A stretch of 54,124 nt of DNA from an uncultured Bacteroidota bacterium (GCA_902619855.1 CACNGE010000007.1:1-54124), one strand, 5' to 3'; shown: positions 25,360-36,132, counted from the first letter of the stretch. Numbers and translations are program-made. The notes: generated by a model from the letters alone, not told the origin.

Positions 25360-28300
25360 TTATTCAACAATAATTCTGTGAAAAGACTGCTGTCCGTTTT
25401 GATAGACTTTTATCAGATACAAACCAATAGCCAGTTCATCCACATGCAGGCGATCGCTAGCAGTAGCTTTTTTGATTTTAAACCCATTGATTGTGTAGAG
25501 TTCTAAGCTGTCAATACTTCCTTGTCTCATTGACACAAACACCTCTTTGTCGGCAGGGTTTGGATAGATAAACACCTGATTTGATGATGATAGTTGATCA
25601 TAACTAAGGGCACAGTCATCTCCAACTACATAGGAAAAGTATTGGGTCACTGCCAACCCTCCAGCAAAAGCAAACTTGCAAGCATAAAAGATCGTTTCTC
25701 CAACTGTAAAGTCATTCACAGTGATACTAAACGAATTCCCTGAGCCACTCATCGGCGTTTCTAAAAAAGGAGATTCTCGCCATAAGTAAGCAACAACTCC
25801 TGACTTGTTTGTATCCAATAATTCAAAAGTAAAAGTTACACTAGTACCATTTGTAACAAACGAATAGGTATAACCTGTTGTAAATGAACCTTGACTCGCT
25901 TGGGTCTCTGTCCCCGAGCAGTTGGTATTGGTATCTGCAGTGGTCGTTGCTTGTAGGGCAATCGGATTATTGCTTGCAGTGTTTTGGCTGATGTCTTTGG
26001 CCGAGATTGAAAAATCATAGGTCGTTTCTGGAGAAAGGTTATTGATGACAAGCGAAGTCTGAATACCTGAATCCCCTGAAACACTTGTTTGCTCATCCCC
26101 ATAAGCAACATCATAGACCACATACCCTGAATCATCATAAGCTTGCAAAAGGAGTTCAACAGTTCGCGAACCTATGGTTTCCACACTTGCTGTAAAGTTT
26201 GTAGGCCCTTCAGTATCGGTACTGCTTCCACTACAACTATTCCCAACTATATATGTCATGTCTTTTGTAACAGAAAGACCACCAGCATAGGCAAATTTGA
26301 CTGCATAGGTGATGCTTTGTCCTGTGCTCAATCCGCCGATTGTTTTTGTAAAGGTTGTACCACTCACATGGTCCATTTGTGATTCTTGAAAATCGGGGAC
26401 TCTTCTCCACAGGTATGCCACCACTCCTGTTTTGTCTGTATCAAGGAGTTCTATTGTGATGTTTACATTGCTTCCTACGGTTTCAAAAGTCATTTCATAT
26501 CCTACAGAAAAAGAACCCTCAGCAGATTCATTGTCTGTAATAACACAAGAGAGCACCTCGTTTACAGAGATGTTTATTGCTTGGGAAATGGAGGTAGCTC
26601 CTACGTCATCTGTTGCTTTTGCTGTTATTTGATAGTCTCCAGGAGCAACATTGGTCCAAGAAAATTCAAAAGGTTCAGTAAAGTCCTCTCCAACTTTTGT
26701 TTCTCCAGCAAAAAATTCAACAATATTAATTGTACCATCCAAATCAGATGCTTGAGCTGTAAGATCAATCGTAGCTCCTTCTGCAAAAGATGCACCATCA
26801 CTAGGAGAAGTTATCGTAACCGATGGGTTTGAGTTTCCAGATTCCGAAACGATGATTTTCACCTCATCTGTAGAGGAGTAGGTTCCGTCAGAAACAGTCA
26901 GTAAGCATTTATACACGCCAGTGGTTAGGTTTGACACCTGAGGTGTAGCACTAGAGGTGCTAGTAAAGTCCAATACCGTAGGACCGTAAACTTGAGACCA
27001 TGTGTAGGTCACAGTTTTTCCCGAGGGCTCATAAGTACCCGATGCATCAAGGGCAACTGAAAGATCAGATGAGTTAGTAGACACATTGGCTCCAGCATCT
27101 GCAACTGGCGGATCAAAACCTAAATCTCCTGTTCGTGTGAATGTCATTCTACCCAAATTAAACTCCCCATTATTAATGGCGACACGTAAAATTTGCTTTC
27201 CTCCTGTAAACGGGATATCAGTTACGGTTTTTGTTGCCCATTCATCCCAATCATCTGTTGTTGGAAAAGAAATCGAATTGCTTATGCTTACACCATCTAA
27301 TTCAAAATACATGGGTCCACCGCCATTTGGGTTCTTTGAAGCATATCTGATGGCAATGGAATAAGTTCCTGGGTTTTGGACATCTACAGTATATTCAAGC
27401 CATTCGCCAGAACTGATCCAACCGACCGTCATTCCCTCTCCGCTATCAGATCCTGTATCTACATATTCGTCTAATCGTGCGTCTCCTTCATTGTACTGAG
27501 AACTATCAAAGTAAGAGATATTTTGTCCAGCTCCAGCTTCATATTTATCGAAATGGCCTGCTTCTATAGTCCCCGGTATAACATGCACAGCGGAGAATGG
27601 GACTTGCTCACCGACTTGTATAGAAACGCTATTGGAAATGGCGAACTCCGTTCCTACATATACCTTAGCATACATCCCATGAACTCCCAAACCAAGATTC
27701 AAGGGTTGCGCTTGAAACGGAGCACTGGTATCGGAGTTAATCAATGTAGTTCCATTAAAAAATTCTACTTTAGAAATATTTGCATTCGGGGAAGTGAATG
27801 TAAGATTTACACTACCACCAGTATACGCTTGGTAAAAATCTGATCTCAAGGTTCCAGTAATTTCGACATCACGGCTGGTTGTTAGCTTGTTTGCGGAGGC
27901 ATCCAATACGTAACCATCAGAAAAAGCAACTGAAATGGGATTATTACTGTAGTTATGAGCGACATAGGTAGTCGTGCCAGAATCATTCGTAAAGGCAACA
28001 GCAAGTGGGTGATTAGAAGTGATTGATGCATCAACAGGGCCTAGGGCATTCATCGCATGCAACCAATGATAGGTTTGCGCATCGGAGACGCCAAATTTTA
28101 AATTTCGGTCTGGATAACTATCGTATAGTTCGATTGCGGCTTGTGCATCGGTAAGCGATAGAAATTTCCAATAGGTATCGTACCATAAGTTGTTATTTAC
28201 TTCATTGTTTAAAACACCTGTGTTTTGAGCTATTTCAGACCATAGCTCGGCAGCATAGGTTTGATTATGACCTAAGTACAAGGAACCACCATGAATGGGA

Positions 28301-30114
28301 TAGAATTCAATTCCATAAGATGCAGCTATGTCTGAAGTCCAAAAAGTACCATTATCATAGGAGTTTCCCCAAACTCTTGAGACTAACTTATGTTGTTGTC
28401 CTGATCCAAAAACTCTATTGTTTATATCAAACCAATACTCTTCAACAGCAGCTTGCTCAGTTGTGTAGATGTATATTCCTAAATCACGAATCGCATCGTT
28501 GGTAGTTATACTTCCCCAATGAATAAGTGAGGTTGCAAACTGCATACTTTCAGAAGTGGACTCCTGATCATTTCCTTGAGGGAAAGTAGCAAATCCATTT
28601 GCCCAACTATGCCCTGCGTATGGACTAAAATTTCTTAAAAACGGAAACAAAGGATCATTTCTATCGGTTGATGCTGCATCCCGAATCAATAGATTTATCA
28701 TTTGCCCCCAGTCATCAGCCCAACCAGGTTCAAATTGTTCCATAAATGCTGCGGCATGTATAAAATAGCCCCAATGAAAATGATGATCATTTATATTTGT
28801 GTCTTGTCCGTGCCCGCCAGGATATCCAAGAAGTGAGCTCCAATTCTCATTGTAATAAAACAAAAAAGCCACTTCACCTGTATGATAAGTCAACCAATCT
28901 TCTAAACGTTCTTTTATGGTCGCAACTATTTTGTTGACTGCTTCGGTGTCTCCAGTTTGATCAGCAATACGTGCAGTTTGAATCAATCGATTCATCATCT
29001 GACCTTCATTGTAAGAATCTGTCCATGATGATAAAGCGTCATTTTCGATTGCACCAATTTTTTCATTCAATTTAGTAGGATCAAAACCTGGACTATAATT
29101 TGCTAAGTAAGGAAGGGTAGGTAAAACACCTCTAAATGGATAGTCGACAGTAAAGTGATTCCCATCTAGCATTTTGAGTTCTCCTCGGATTGAACTATAA
29201 CTTTGTTCAGACGGAGTTGGGGAGCTGTTTCCAAGATTTGCCCATTGGTGTGGGAGCAACCCCATGAGCACATTTGAATCGGAACCTTCCTTAATACTAG
29301 TTGTGACGGTAAAGTCAGAAATTACCCTGGCGGTTGTTGGATTGTAGCTCCAAGAGGCTGTAGTGTTCGTTGGAAAAACATAAGCGTATTTTTTAAAGGC
29401 CTCGGATGTAGCGCTAACATTTGTTGTGCTTTGCGGAAGCATTGCCATAGACCAATAGTTTTTCCCATTTAGAGAAGATGTATAGTTGTTACCCGAAACA
29501 GTCCACGTGCTACCAGTGGGCGCATAAACAACAAAGTCAGCACCATTGCTTGCATTTTCGACAATGAGTAGCTCATTCGAAATTGTTGCGTTTCCGCTAT
29601 TGACTTTAACTTGAGCTGTAGAGGATCCGTTTTTTTCAAAGTACACAAATGGCATCCCAATTCCTGAGGTTGCCTGAAAATCTCGAGTCCCGTCATTCCA
29701 ATTCATGCTAACGGTCCAATCAGAATAATCAGCAACAGTAGCCTTGGTCGTGTTCAAACCAGTAAGACCAACTTCAATTGCTCGATTGTCGCCAATAACA
29801 CCACTGGGAATATAGGTGACAATGAGTCCATTGTCAACTGTTTTCATTGTCATCGGATAGTTAAATAAGTTATCTGCGTGGTTTTCCTTAATCAGCTTTG
29901 ACCACCAATCATTTGTAGGTACTGGTTTATTTATTGCGTTTTTAGATAGTTGTGGGCTTCCAGACGGGAAGCCATTTCGCCCCGCAGAATCAGATCCAGG
30001 GTAAATCGTTGAGTAACTTCCAATCCCTACAGAAGTTTGAGCGAATGCATTAAATATACATGCCAAAATTATTAAAATGACTGTATTTAAACAATTACAA
30101 AAAGATGTTTGCAT
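25360..30114 (-). CDS. Multidomain secreted endo-beta-1,3-glucanase, GH81 with CBM6 and CBM56-like modules
   Basis: The 1584-residue enzyme cleaves internal beta-1,3 bonds of laminarin-type glucans. It has a signal peptide (1-26, ending FAQ) and a GH81 catalytic domain (about 40-750) with NDHHFHWGYF (442-451), GHSWANGF (501-508) and GNDQESTSE (514-522), which hold catalytic Asp and Glu candidates. Next come an Ig-like module (about 755-838), a CBM6-type module (about 839-997), PKD-like (998-1091), Ig-like (1092-1190), CBM56-like (1191-1297), FN3 (1298-1399), a second CBM56-like module (1400-1502) and a T9SS type A sorting domain (1510-1584). It is secreted and held at the surface. It is read opposite to the rest of the locus. 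Confidence 0.88.
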   Translation of the reverse strand: MQTSFCNCLNTVILIILACIFNAFAQTSVGIGSYSTIYPGSDSAGRNGFPSGSPQLSKNAINKPVPTNDWWSKLIKENHADNLFNYPMTMKTVDNGLIVTYIPSGVIGDNRAIEVGLTGLNTTKATVADYSDWTVSMNWNDGTRDFQATSGIGMPFVYFEKNGSSTAQVKVNSGNATISNELLIVENASNGADFVVYAPTGSTWTVSGNNYTSSLNGKNYWSMAMLPQSTTNVSATSEAFKKYAYVFPTNTTASWSYNPTTARVISDFTVTTSIKEGSDSNVLMGLLPHQWANLGNSSPTPSEQSYSSIRGELKMLDGNHFTVDYPFRGVLPTLPYLANYSPGFDPTKLNEKIGAIENDALSSWTDSYNEGQMMNRLIQTARIADQTGDTEAVNKIVATIKERLEDWLTYHTGEVAFLFYYNENWSSLLGYPGGHGQDTNINDHHFHWGYFIHAAAFMEQFEPGWADDWGQMINLLIRDAASTDRNDPLFPFLRNFSPYAGHSWANGFATFPQGNDQESTSESMQFATSLIHWGSITTNDAIRDLGIYIYTTEQAAVEEYWFDINNRVFGSGQQHKLVSRVWGNSYDNGTFWTSDIAASYGIEFYPIHGGSLYLGHNQTYAAELWSEIAQNTGVLNNEVNNNLWYDTYWKFLSLTDAQAAIELYDSYPDRNLKFGVSDAQTYHWLHAMNALGPVDASITSNHPLAVAFTNDSGTTTYVAHNYSNNPISVAFSDGYVLDASANKLTTSRDVEITGTLRSDFYQAYTGGSVNLTFTSPNANISKVEFFNGTTLINSDTSAPFQAQPLNLGLGVHGMYAKVYVGTEFAISNSVSIQVGEQVPFSAVHVIPGTIEAGHFDKYEAGAGQNISYFDSSQYNEGDARLDEYVDTGSDSGEGMTVGWISSGEWLEYTVDVQNPGTYSIAIRYASKNPNGGGPMYFELDGVSISNSISFPTTDDWDEWATKTVTDIPFTGGKQILRVAINNGEFNLGRMTFTRTGDLGFDPPVADAGANVSTNSSDLSVALDASGTYEPSGKTVTYTWSQVYGPTVLDFTSTSSATPQVSNLTTGVYKCLLTVSDGTYSSTDEVKIIVSESGNSNPSVTITSPSDGASFAEGATIDLTAQASDLDGTINIVEFFAGETKVGEDFTEPFEFSWTNVAPGDYQITAKATDDVGATSISQAINISVNEVLSCVITDNESAEGSFSVGYEMTFETVGSNVNITIELLDTDKTGVVAYLWRRVPDFQESQMDHVSGTTFTKTIGGLSTGQSITYAVKFAYAGGLSVTKDMTYIVGNSCSGSSTDTEGPTNFTASVETIGSRTVELLLQAYDDSGYVVYDVAYGDEQTSVSGDSGIQTSLVINNLSPETTYDFSISAKDISQNTASNNPIALQATTTADTNTNCSGTETQASQGSFTTGYTYSFVTNGTSVTFTFELLDTNKSGVVAYLWRESPFLETPMSGSGNSFSITVNDFTVGETIFYACKFAFAGGLAVTQYFSYVVGDDCALSYDQLSSSNQVFIYPNPADKEVFVSMRQGSIDSLELYTINGFKIKKATASDRLHVDELAIGLYLIKVYQNGQQSFHRIIVE

Positions 30115-30318
30115 GAATTATGAAAATTGGAAGTGAACATTACAAATAGATTAAAATGAAATGATTATTATTGATAATTATAAGAAAAGTATTGAATTTT
30201 AAATATAACACTAAAATATTGTTGAAATTCAAAGATCTAGCCATAAAATCATGCAACAACTTAAATTTTTAGTCAAGTTTTAATACATTTAATTATTTAG
30301 TTTTCTTTTTTTTGTGAT

Positions 30319-32061
30319 TTGGATTTGAGACTTATTTATTTTCTTTTTCTTGTGCATATTGGTCTTTATGCACAAAACCTTGCGTCTGGAAAACCAGTTT
30401 ATGTAAGCAGCATCGAGTCTAGCTTGTATGTTGGCAACAACGCAGTTGATGGTAACATATCAACACGATGGTCAAGCGAATTTATTGAACCCTCATGGAT
30501 TTATATTGATTTAGAAGAACTTGTACAGATCAATAAAGTTATTTTGCGCTGGGAAGCTGCATATGCTCAAAAATATAAAATTGAAATAAGCGCTGATTCA
30601 ATCACATGGACTACAGTCTATTCTGAACAAAATTCGAATGGTCAAATTGACCAGATAAATTTTGATCTCGTAACCACACGATATGTTCGTATGTGGGGAA
30701 TTACAAGAGCAACAGAATATGGTTTTAGTCTCTTAGAGTTTGAAATTTACGGTCCTGAAACACAGCTGTCTTCTGACGCTAGTTTATCATCAATCATTGT
30801 TGGAAATGAAATAATTCCATATTTTGATAAATTAAATTACAGTTACGATTATTCATTGTTTCCGAGTCAAACAACTCCTCCTCAAATCTCAGCGATTCCA
30901 TCTAGCTCATTCGCTACAATTAATATTGAGCAGGCCCAATCTCTAGCTAGCCCAGCTACAATTACAGTCGTTTCTGCTGATGGTTCGTCGACAAATATAT
31001 ATTATGTAAACTTTTATAAACCAGAGTTCAATCAGTTGGTATGGTTTGATGAATTCAATAATGATGGGAATTTTTACACATCGGAGGTTAATAGTCCAGA
31101 AATTTCAAAGTGGCATCATCAAATCCATCCACCTAATGGACATAGTTGGTTTAATGGAGAACATCAACATTATACATCTAGACTTGAAAATTCTTATGTT
31201 AGTAATGGTGCTTTAAAAATCAAATCAAAAAAAGAAACTTACACTTATAATGGTTTGACAAAAGAATACACATCTGCACGAATTAACAGTAAGTTTTCTT
31301 TTTTGTATGGCCGTGTTGATATTAGGGCAAAATTGCCTAATTCAGCAGGTACATGGCCAGCATTTTGGACTTTAGGCGACAATATCAATGAATTTGGAAA
31401 TTATTTTGGAGATACCTATGGAGATGTCGGTTGGCCAGCATGTGGTGAAATCGATATCATGGAGCAAAATGGATGGGATAAATCTCAAATCATAGGGCAC
31501 TTGCACTGGGGTGATACACAAAGTGGAAATTATGAAAATTTTGGAACTACTACTGTATTAACAAATACTAGCTCTTCACATAATATATACTCTTTAGAAT
31601 GGACTAGAGACTATATAGCAATTTTGATAAATAACGTCCCATTTTTAGAAACCAACAATACAGCAGGTATGCCTTATGATAACTCACATTATTTGTTACT
31701 TAATATAGCAATGGGAGGAAATCTAGGTGGCTCTATTCCAGAAAGTTTTACAGAAGATTATATGGAGATTGATTATGTAAGAGTATTTCAAGAGGGTGAT
31801 CAAACAGCAAGTAGTAAAAACTTGAATGAAAACAAAAAAATCACTTTGTTTCCCAATCCTTCGACGAATTCGATAACAATCCAATCGGCTACTCAATTAA
31901 AATCCATTCAAATCTTTGATCTTTCAGGACGATCACTAATGAGTTTTGATCTCATAAACCAACTTAGTTTTGATATAAAATTAAATCTAGTGAGTGGAAC
32001 GTATTTTGCAAAAATAGTTTCCAATTCTGGCTCTTCATTCAAACGTTTAACAATCAAATGA
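30319..32061 (+). CDS. Secreted GH16 beta-1,3-glucanase with CBM32-like domain and T9SS sorting domain
   Basis: The 580-residue enzyme has a signal peptide (about 1-18), a discoidin/CBM32-like domain (about 20-148; DGNISTRW and YVRMWG), a linker domain (about 150-233), a GH16 domain (about 237-490) and a T9SS sorting domain (about 505-580). The catalytic motif is EIDIME, with nucleophile Glu377, helper Asp379 and acid Glu382. Laminarinase activity (endo-beta-1,3) is likely. The reading frame contains no ATG near its 5' end: upstream TAG is at 30298-30300, and the only starts are TTG at 30319 or 30325. The locus context supports laminarin as substrate. Confidence 0.88.
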   Translation: MDLRLIYFLFLVHIGLYAQNLASGKPVYVSSIESSLYVGNNAVDGNISTRWSSEFIEPSWIYIDLEELVQINKVILRWEAAYAQKYKIEISADSITWTTVYSEQNSNGQIDQINFDLVTTRYVRMWGITRATEYGFSLLEFEIYGPETQLSSDASLSSIIVGNEIIPYFDKLNYSYDYSLFPSQTTPPQISAIPSSSFATINIEQAQSLASPATITVVSADGSSTNIYYVNFYKPEFNQLVWFDEFNNDGNFYTSEVNSPEISKWHHQIHPPNGHSWFNGEHQHYTSRLENSYVSNGALKIKSKKETYTYNGLTKEYTSARINSKFSFLYGRVDIRAKLPNSAGTWPAFWTLGDNINEFGNYFGDTYGDVGWPACGEIDIMEQNGWDKSQIIGHLHWGDTQSGNYENFGTTTVLTNTSSSHNIYSLEWTRDYIAILINNVPFLETNNTAGMPYDNSHYLLLNIAMGGNLGGSIPESFTEDYMEIDYVRVFQEGDQTASSKNLNENKKITLFPNPSTNSITIQSATQLKSIQIFDLSGRSLMSFDLINQLSFDIKLNLVSGTYFAKIVSNSGSSFKRLTIK

Positions 32062-32142
32062 TGTTAAATAGATGTGCGTTTGAATAAAATGGAGTTTTTC
32101 TTTCTGACAAGAACCTCATAAATTTGACCTTTATTTTTTACA

Positions 32143-33678
32143 ATGAAAAAATGTTTACTTCTTCCTATCAGTGCTTTTTTAATAGTTACAACTTCTATAA
32201 ATTCACAAAACTTACCAATAGATTTTGAGACTGCAACCACGTGGAATGGTTTTGACGGGGCTTCAATTACCACCATTTCAAATCCGTTTGTAGATTCTGA
32301 AAACCCTTCAAATAAGGTTGGAAGAGTTATTAAAGGGGTGGGTAAAAACTGGGCGGGTGTATATACAACACTGTCTTCGCCGATGGATTTACTAAATAAT
32401 GACACGTTCTCGGTCAGAGTTCGTTCATCTAAATTAAATACCAAACTCCTGTTTAAAGTTGAAAACTCTTCAAACTCGAATGTTTATTATGAGAAAGAGG
32501 TGACAATGACAAAACACAATGAGTGGGAAACCCTCGTCTTTGACTATTCACAAGTCCCAAGTCAAACTTTCGATAGAATCGTTCTTATTTTTGATTTAGG
32601 AGTAACAGGTAATGGTAGTTCAAGTTTTACTTATTACATTGATGATATCTCATTATACAGTCTAAATGGGCCTCCAGAGCCATGTGATAGAAATTTAACA
32701 GGAAATGTTCCTTCAGGATCTAATTATGTGCTGGTGTGGGCTGATGAATTTACTGAGGATGGAGAACTCTGTAATGAAAATTGGACATATGACTTAGGAA
32801 CTGGGTCGCAGGGATGGGGAAATTTTGAAGCTCAGTCCTATACTAATAATTCTGAAAACGTAATAAAAGAAAATGGTATATTAAAAATAACAGCAATTAA
32901 ATCTGGAAATTCTTATACTTCGGCACGTATCAAAACAAAGAACTTATTTGACTTTACCTATGGCCGAATCGAAATAAGCGCTAAACTTCCATCAACAGCT
33001 GGAACTTGGCCTGCTGTTTGGTTATTGGGGTCTAACATAAACGAAGTGTCATGGCCACAATGTGGAGAAATCGATATTATTGAGCAGTTTTCAAATAAGC
33101 AAGAAAATATTAGTACTGCTCACTGGTATTCAGATGGTAATGCTCAATATGGCCTTTCTGTTAATAATTCCACTTTGACCTCTAGTTTCAATACCTTTCG
33201 ATTGGATTGGACGCCAACTTCACTCAAAGCGTATCTTAATGATTCCCAATATTGGGTAATGTCTACAAACAACACTATGCCATTTTTTGATAATTTCTTT
33301 CTAATTGCCAACCTAGCCTTAGGGGGAAATAAAGGCGCTGGTAATATTGACCCAAATTTTACTGAAGACTCTTTGGAAATTGATTACATTAGAGTTTACC
33401 AAAATTCATCAGGATCTGTATTATCATCAGAAATAATAAGTGGAAATAAAAACATTATAAATTATTACAATCTGAATGGGGAATGGTGCTTTAAATCAAC
33501 AATAGGTAAAATTAATGATATATCCATATATGATATTACAGGAAAATTAATTAAAAAAAGAAATGTTGAGGAAAAAGTTGCTAAAATCAATTCAAATAAT
33601 ATACAAAATGGATTGCATTTTATTCAACTCAGTGGAAATTTCGGTATTCAAACTATTAAAATTTTTAATAAAAATTAA
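32143..33678 (+). CDS. Secreted GH16 beta-1,3-glucanase with N-terminal binding module and T9SS sorting domain
   Basis: The 511-residue enzyme has a signal peptide (1-21), a beta-sandwich module (about 25-172; WNGFDGAS ... YYIDDISLYS) that resembles carbohydrate-binding jelly rolls, a GH16 domain (about 195-430) and a T9SS-like sorting domain (about 440-511). The catalytic motif is EIDIIE, with Glu309, Asp311 and Glu314. It probably cleaves laminarin into oligosaccharides at the cell surface. It starts 81 bases after the first GH16 gene, so they may share a transcript. Its N-terminal module has relatives in the next gene and in the lipoprotein after SusD. Confidence 0.88.
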   Translation: MKKCLLLPISAFLIVTTSINSQNLPIDFETATTWNGFDGASITTISNPFVDSENPSNKVGRVIKGVGKNWAGVYTTLSSPMDLLNNDTFSVRVRSSKLNTKLLFKVENSSNSNVYYEKEVTMTKHNEWETLVFDYSQVPSQTFDRIVLIFDLGVTGNGSSSFTYYIDDISLYSLNGPPEPCDRNLTGNVPSGSNYVLVWADEFTEDGELCNENWTYDLGTGSQGWGNFEAQSYTNNSENVIKENGILKITAIKSGNSYTSARIKTKNLFDFTYGRIEISAKLPSTAGTWPAVWLLGSNINEVSWPQCGEIDIIEQFSNKQENISTAHWYSDGNAQYGLSVNNSTLTSSFNTFRLDWTPTSLKAYLNDSQYWVMSTNNTMPFFDNFFLIANLALGGNKGAGNIDPNFTEDSLEIDYIRVYQNSSGSVLSSEIISGNKNIINYYNLNGEWCFKSTIGKINDISIYDITGKLIKKRNVEEKVAKINSNNIQNGLHFIQLSGNFGIQTIKIFNKN

Positions 33679-33848
33679 ATATCATTAATTTTAATTCATC
33701 AATTACCAAATTTTACCTTTAATCACATAATCTATTATTTTCATATCTCACATTATACAATGTATCGTTTTTGTATAGTTGAATTGTAGTGGTTTATTCA
33801 ATACAATATTATTAATTTGTAAAATAAATAATTTTAAATTAGCCAAAT

Positions 33849-36083
33849 ATGAAATTTTTGTACACTTTATTTGCGTTATTCTTAGTTTTAGGATTAAGCG
33901 CACAAACAACTATCACTTTTAGTGAAGCCGGTCTGACAGCTAGTGCTTGCGACGGAAATATCAAGGGCGATAGTGGAGTCACAGCTACCATTGCTGACGA
34001 TGGTGCTGGAAATAAATATTTGAGTGCCAACTCTGGAGCAAGTGATGCAGGTGAAGGTTGGAAAAACGCCCAAATTAGATTAACTAATGAATTAGGTGAC
34101 GGTTACAATTTTACTAATCACATGGTTGCAGGCGCTGGGAGTTCCATTTCTTTCAAAATATGGACAGAGGATTTGTCTGCAATTGCCAAAAATGCTAATG
34201 GTGATCCTTTTACTGGAATGCTTAAACTTGAAAAAGGGCTAAATGGCGCTCCTAATGTCGAATACTCTTTCAACATTTCTGATGATGGTGGTTGGCAAGA
34301 TATTACCATTGATCTTGGAACTCAAAAACCTGTTTGGGATGGTAATAATAGCGTTTGGAATCCGGGAGCTGCAGTTCCTGCAGGCTCTGAATACGGCTTA
34401 ATGGTATTTTTTAACAATTACGGAAGTGGTTCTACACACAACGCTGGTATTAGATATTATGATGATATTGCTTTCGAGAATGGAGCTGCAATTGTAGCTG
34501 CAGATGCATCTCTAGTACCTGCTTCTGCTGCACCAACTCCTACACATGGTTCTTTGAATACTGACCCTAACGCTGATGCTGCCGATGTGTTCAATATATT
34601 TTCTGATCATTATCCTAATTCTATTTTATGGTGTCCAGATAATGAGGCCCGTGCTGGGTGGTCTGCTGGGGGGGCTACAAAACCATATGATTTAAGTGGA
34701 GATGGATCTGATGCTATTGTCATGCAAGAAAACCTTGCATTTGTTGGTTCATATTGGAATGGCGGTGGCACAAATAAGTTAGGTCCAATTGATTTAAGCA
34801 ATTATGCCAACGTCAACATTGATATTTATTTTCAAGAATTGACAGGAACTGATCACGAGTTAGGGATTGCATTATTGACTCCAGACGAAAAATTAGTTAA
34901 ATACCCAATTGCTGCAGGTGCTGCAGGATGGAGAACAATTACTTTAGATTTGAGTGAGTACGGTTCTCGTTTAGATGAGGTTAATGGTATCAAAATTGAA
35001 GGAATTGACCCTGATTTAGATAATGATCCTGAAACTGATACAAGATGGACTCCTAGTATATCTTGGGATAATTTATTTGCTTGGAATCCACCATCAGCAA
35101 ATTCAGTGGCATCTTTCTCAGTAAATGCAAATAATGCAGGAGCATTATTTGATGCAGATGGAGGTGAGGTCTTTGCAATTAGTTATTCAACTGACGGAGG
35201 AAATACCTATACAATCAGTAATCCTCTAGATGATTCAAACTCTGATGGAATTTGGACTGGTAGTATTACTGTTGCAAAAGATGGTTCTACTGTTAATTAT
35301 AAAGTTGTTACTACTGATGCTCTTTCTGGATATACAACTGCAATCGATAGTTCAGGTGATGCATTAGCAAATGATGCAGATTTTAGTTTTACAGCTTCAA
35401 CCAATACAGTTGCACAAGATTTATTTATACTAAATAGAGATACAGGTGCATTTGCTACAACTGTTGCAAATGCTAAAGTTGACGTTACAATCCAAATTAC
35501 TGGATTATATCCTGGCGAGACCATTGGTCAGTATGGGATAACTACTCCAACTGGTGCGAACTACGCCCTTGGTGCTGCTGTTGACAATGGAAATGGAACA
35601 GAAGGTGATGGAATACTTGCGGGTACAGTTGAAGTACCTTTCTATGCTACTCTTGAATATAGATTACACTTCAATAATCCAACTTATGGATGGGATGGAA
35701 TGAATAAAATTACATTAGACGCAACAACCAATGATATGTTTTCTGTTTCTGTTGTTGAAGCGGATCTAACGGAAGAGCTTTCTGCACTGACTGCAGAAGA
35801 TGAAAACGGAAACTTTGTTACCTATACATCATCTCTCTCTTTTGAAGATATCAGTGTTGAGTTAACAATCTATCCAAACCCTGCAGATCAGTTTATCGCT
35901 GTAAAATCTTCAGAGATTCTATCAGGGCTAAGAGTAATTGATATGACAGGAAAAGAAGTTATCAGAAAATCAATTCAATCTAATGATTATAGTATTGATT
36001 TAGGTAACCTGAACACAGGTATTTATTTTTTAGAAGCCACTTCTAAAGGTGCTTCCAAAACAATGAGATTTATTAAGAAATAA
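33849..36083 (+). CDS. T9SS-sorted non-catalytic protein with two jelly-roll modules, putative glucan binder
   Basis: The 744-residue protein has a signal peptide (1-18), a first beta-sandwich module (about 20-215; GWQDITIDLGTQ and YYDDIAFENG), a second (about 235-415; ANVNIDIYFQ, GWRTITLDLSEYG, SWDNLFAW), an Ig-like region (about 420-515), a further beta-rich part (about 520-650) and a T9SS sorting domain (about 668-744, YPNPADQF). I see no glycosidase motif. Similar paired modules are common in surface glycan-binding proteins, so laminarin capture is a plausible but inferred role. It is closed by a strong terminator and so ends the upstream gene group. Confidence 0.75.
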   Translation: MKFLYTLFALFLVLGLSAQTTITFSEAGLTASACDGNIKGDSGVTATIADDGAGNKYLSANSGASDAGEGWKNAQIRLTNELGDGYNFTNHMVAGAGSSISFKIWTEDLSAIAKNANGDPFTGMLKLEKGLNGAPNVEYSFNISDDGGWQDITIDLGTQKPVWDGNNSVWNPGAAVPAGSEYGLMVFFNNYGSGSTHNAGIRYYDDIAFENGAAIVAADASLVPASAAPTPTHGSLNTDPNADAADVFNIFSDHYPNSILWCPDNEARAGWSAGGATKPYDLSGDGSDAIVMQENLAFVGSYWNGGGTNKLGPIDLSNYANVNIDIYFQELTGTDHELGIALLTPDEKLVKYPIAAGAAGWRTITLDLSEYGSRLDEVNGIKIEGIDPDLDNDPETDTRWTPSISWDNLFAWNPPSANSVASFSVNANNAGALFDADGGEVFAISYSTDGGNTYTISNPLDDSNSDGIWTGSITVAKDGSTVNYKVVTTDALSGYTTAIDSSGDALANDADFSFTASTNTVAQDLFILNRDTGAFATTVANAKVDVTIQITGLYPGETIGQYGITTPTGANYALGAAVDNGNGTEGDGILAGTVEVPFYATLEYRLHFNNPTYGWDGMNKITLDATTNDMFSVSVVEADLTEELSALTAEDENGNFVTYTSSLSFEDISVELTIYPNPADQFIAVKSSEILSGLRVIDMTGKEVIRKSIQSNDYSIDLGNLNTGIYFLEATSKGASKTMRFIKK

Positions 36084-36108
36084 TGATACTTTAGTAAATC
36101 GATTAAAG

Positions 36109-36132
36109 GGCCCGTTTTACGGGCCTTTTTTT
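36109..36132 (+). terminator. Strong rho-independent terminator after the T9SS-sorted binding protein
   Basis: GGCCCGT (36109-36115) and ACGGGCC (36119-36125) form a perfect 7-bp GC-rich hairpin with a TTT loop, followed by seven T. It separates the secreted-enzyme group from the regulator and SusCD operon. Confidence 0.9.
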
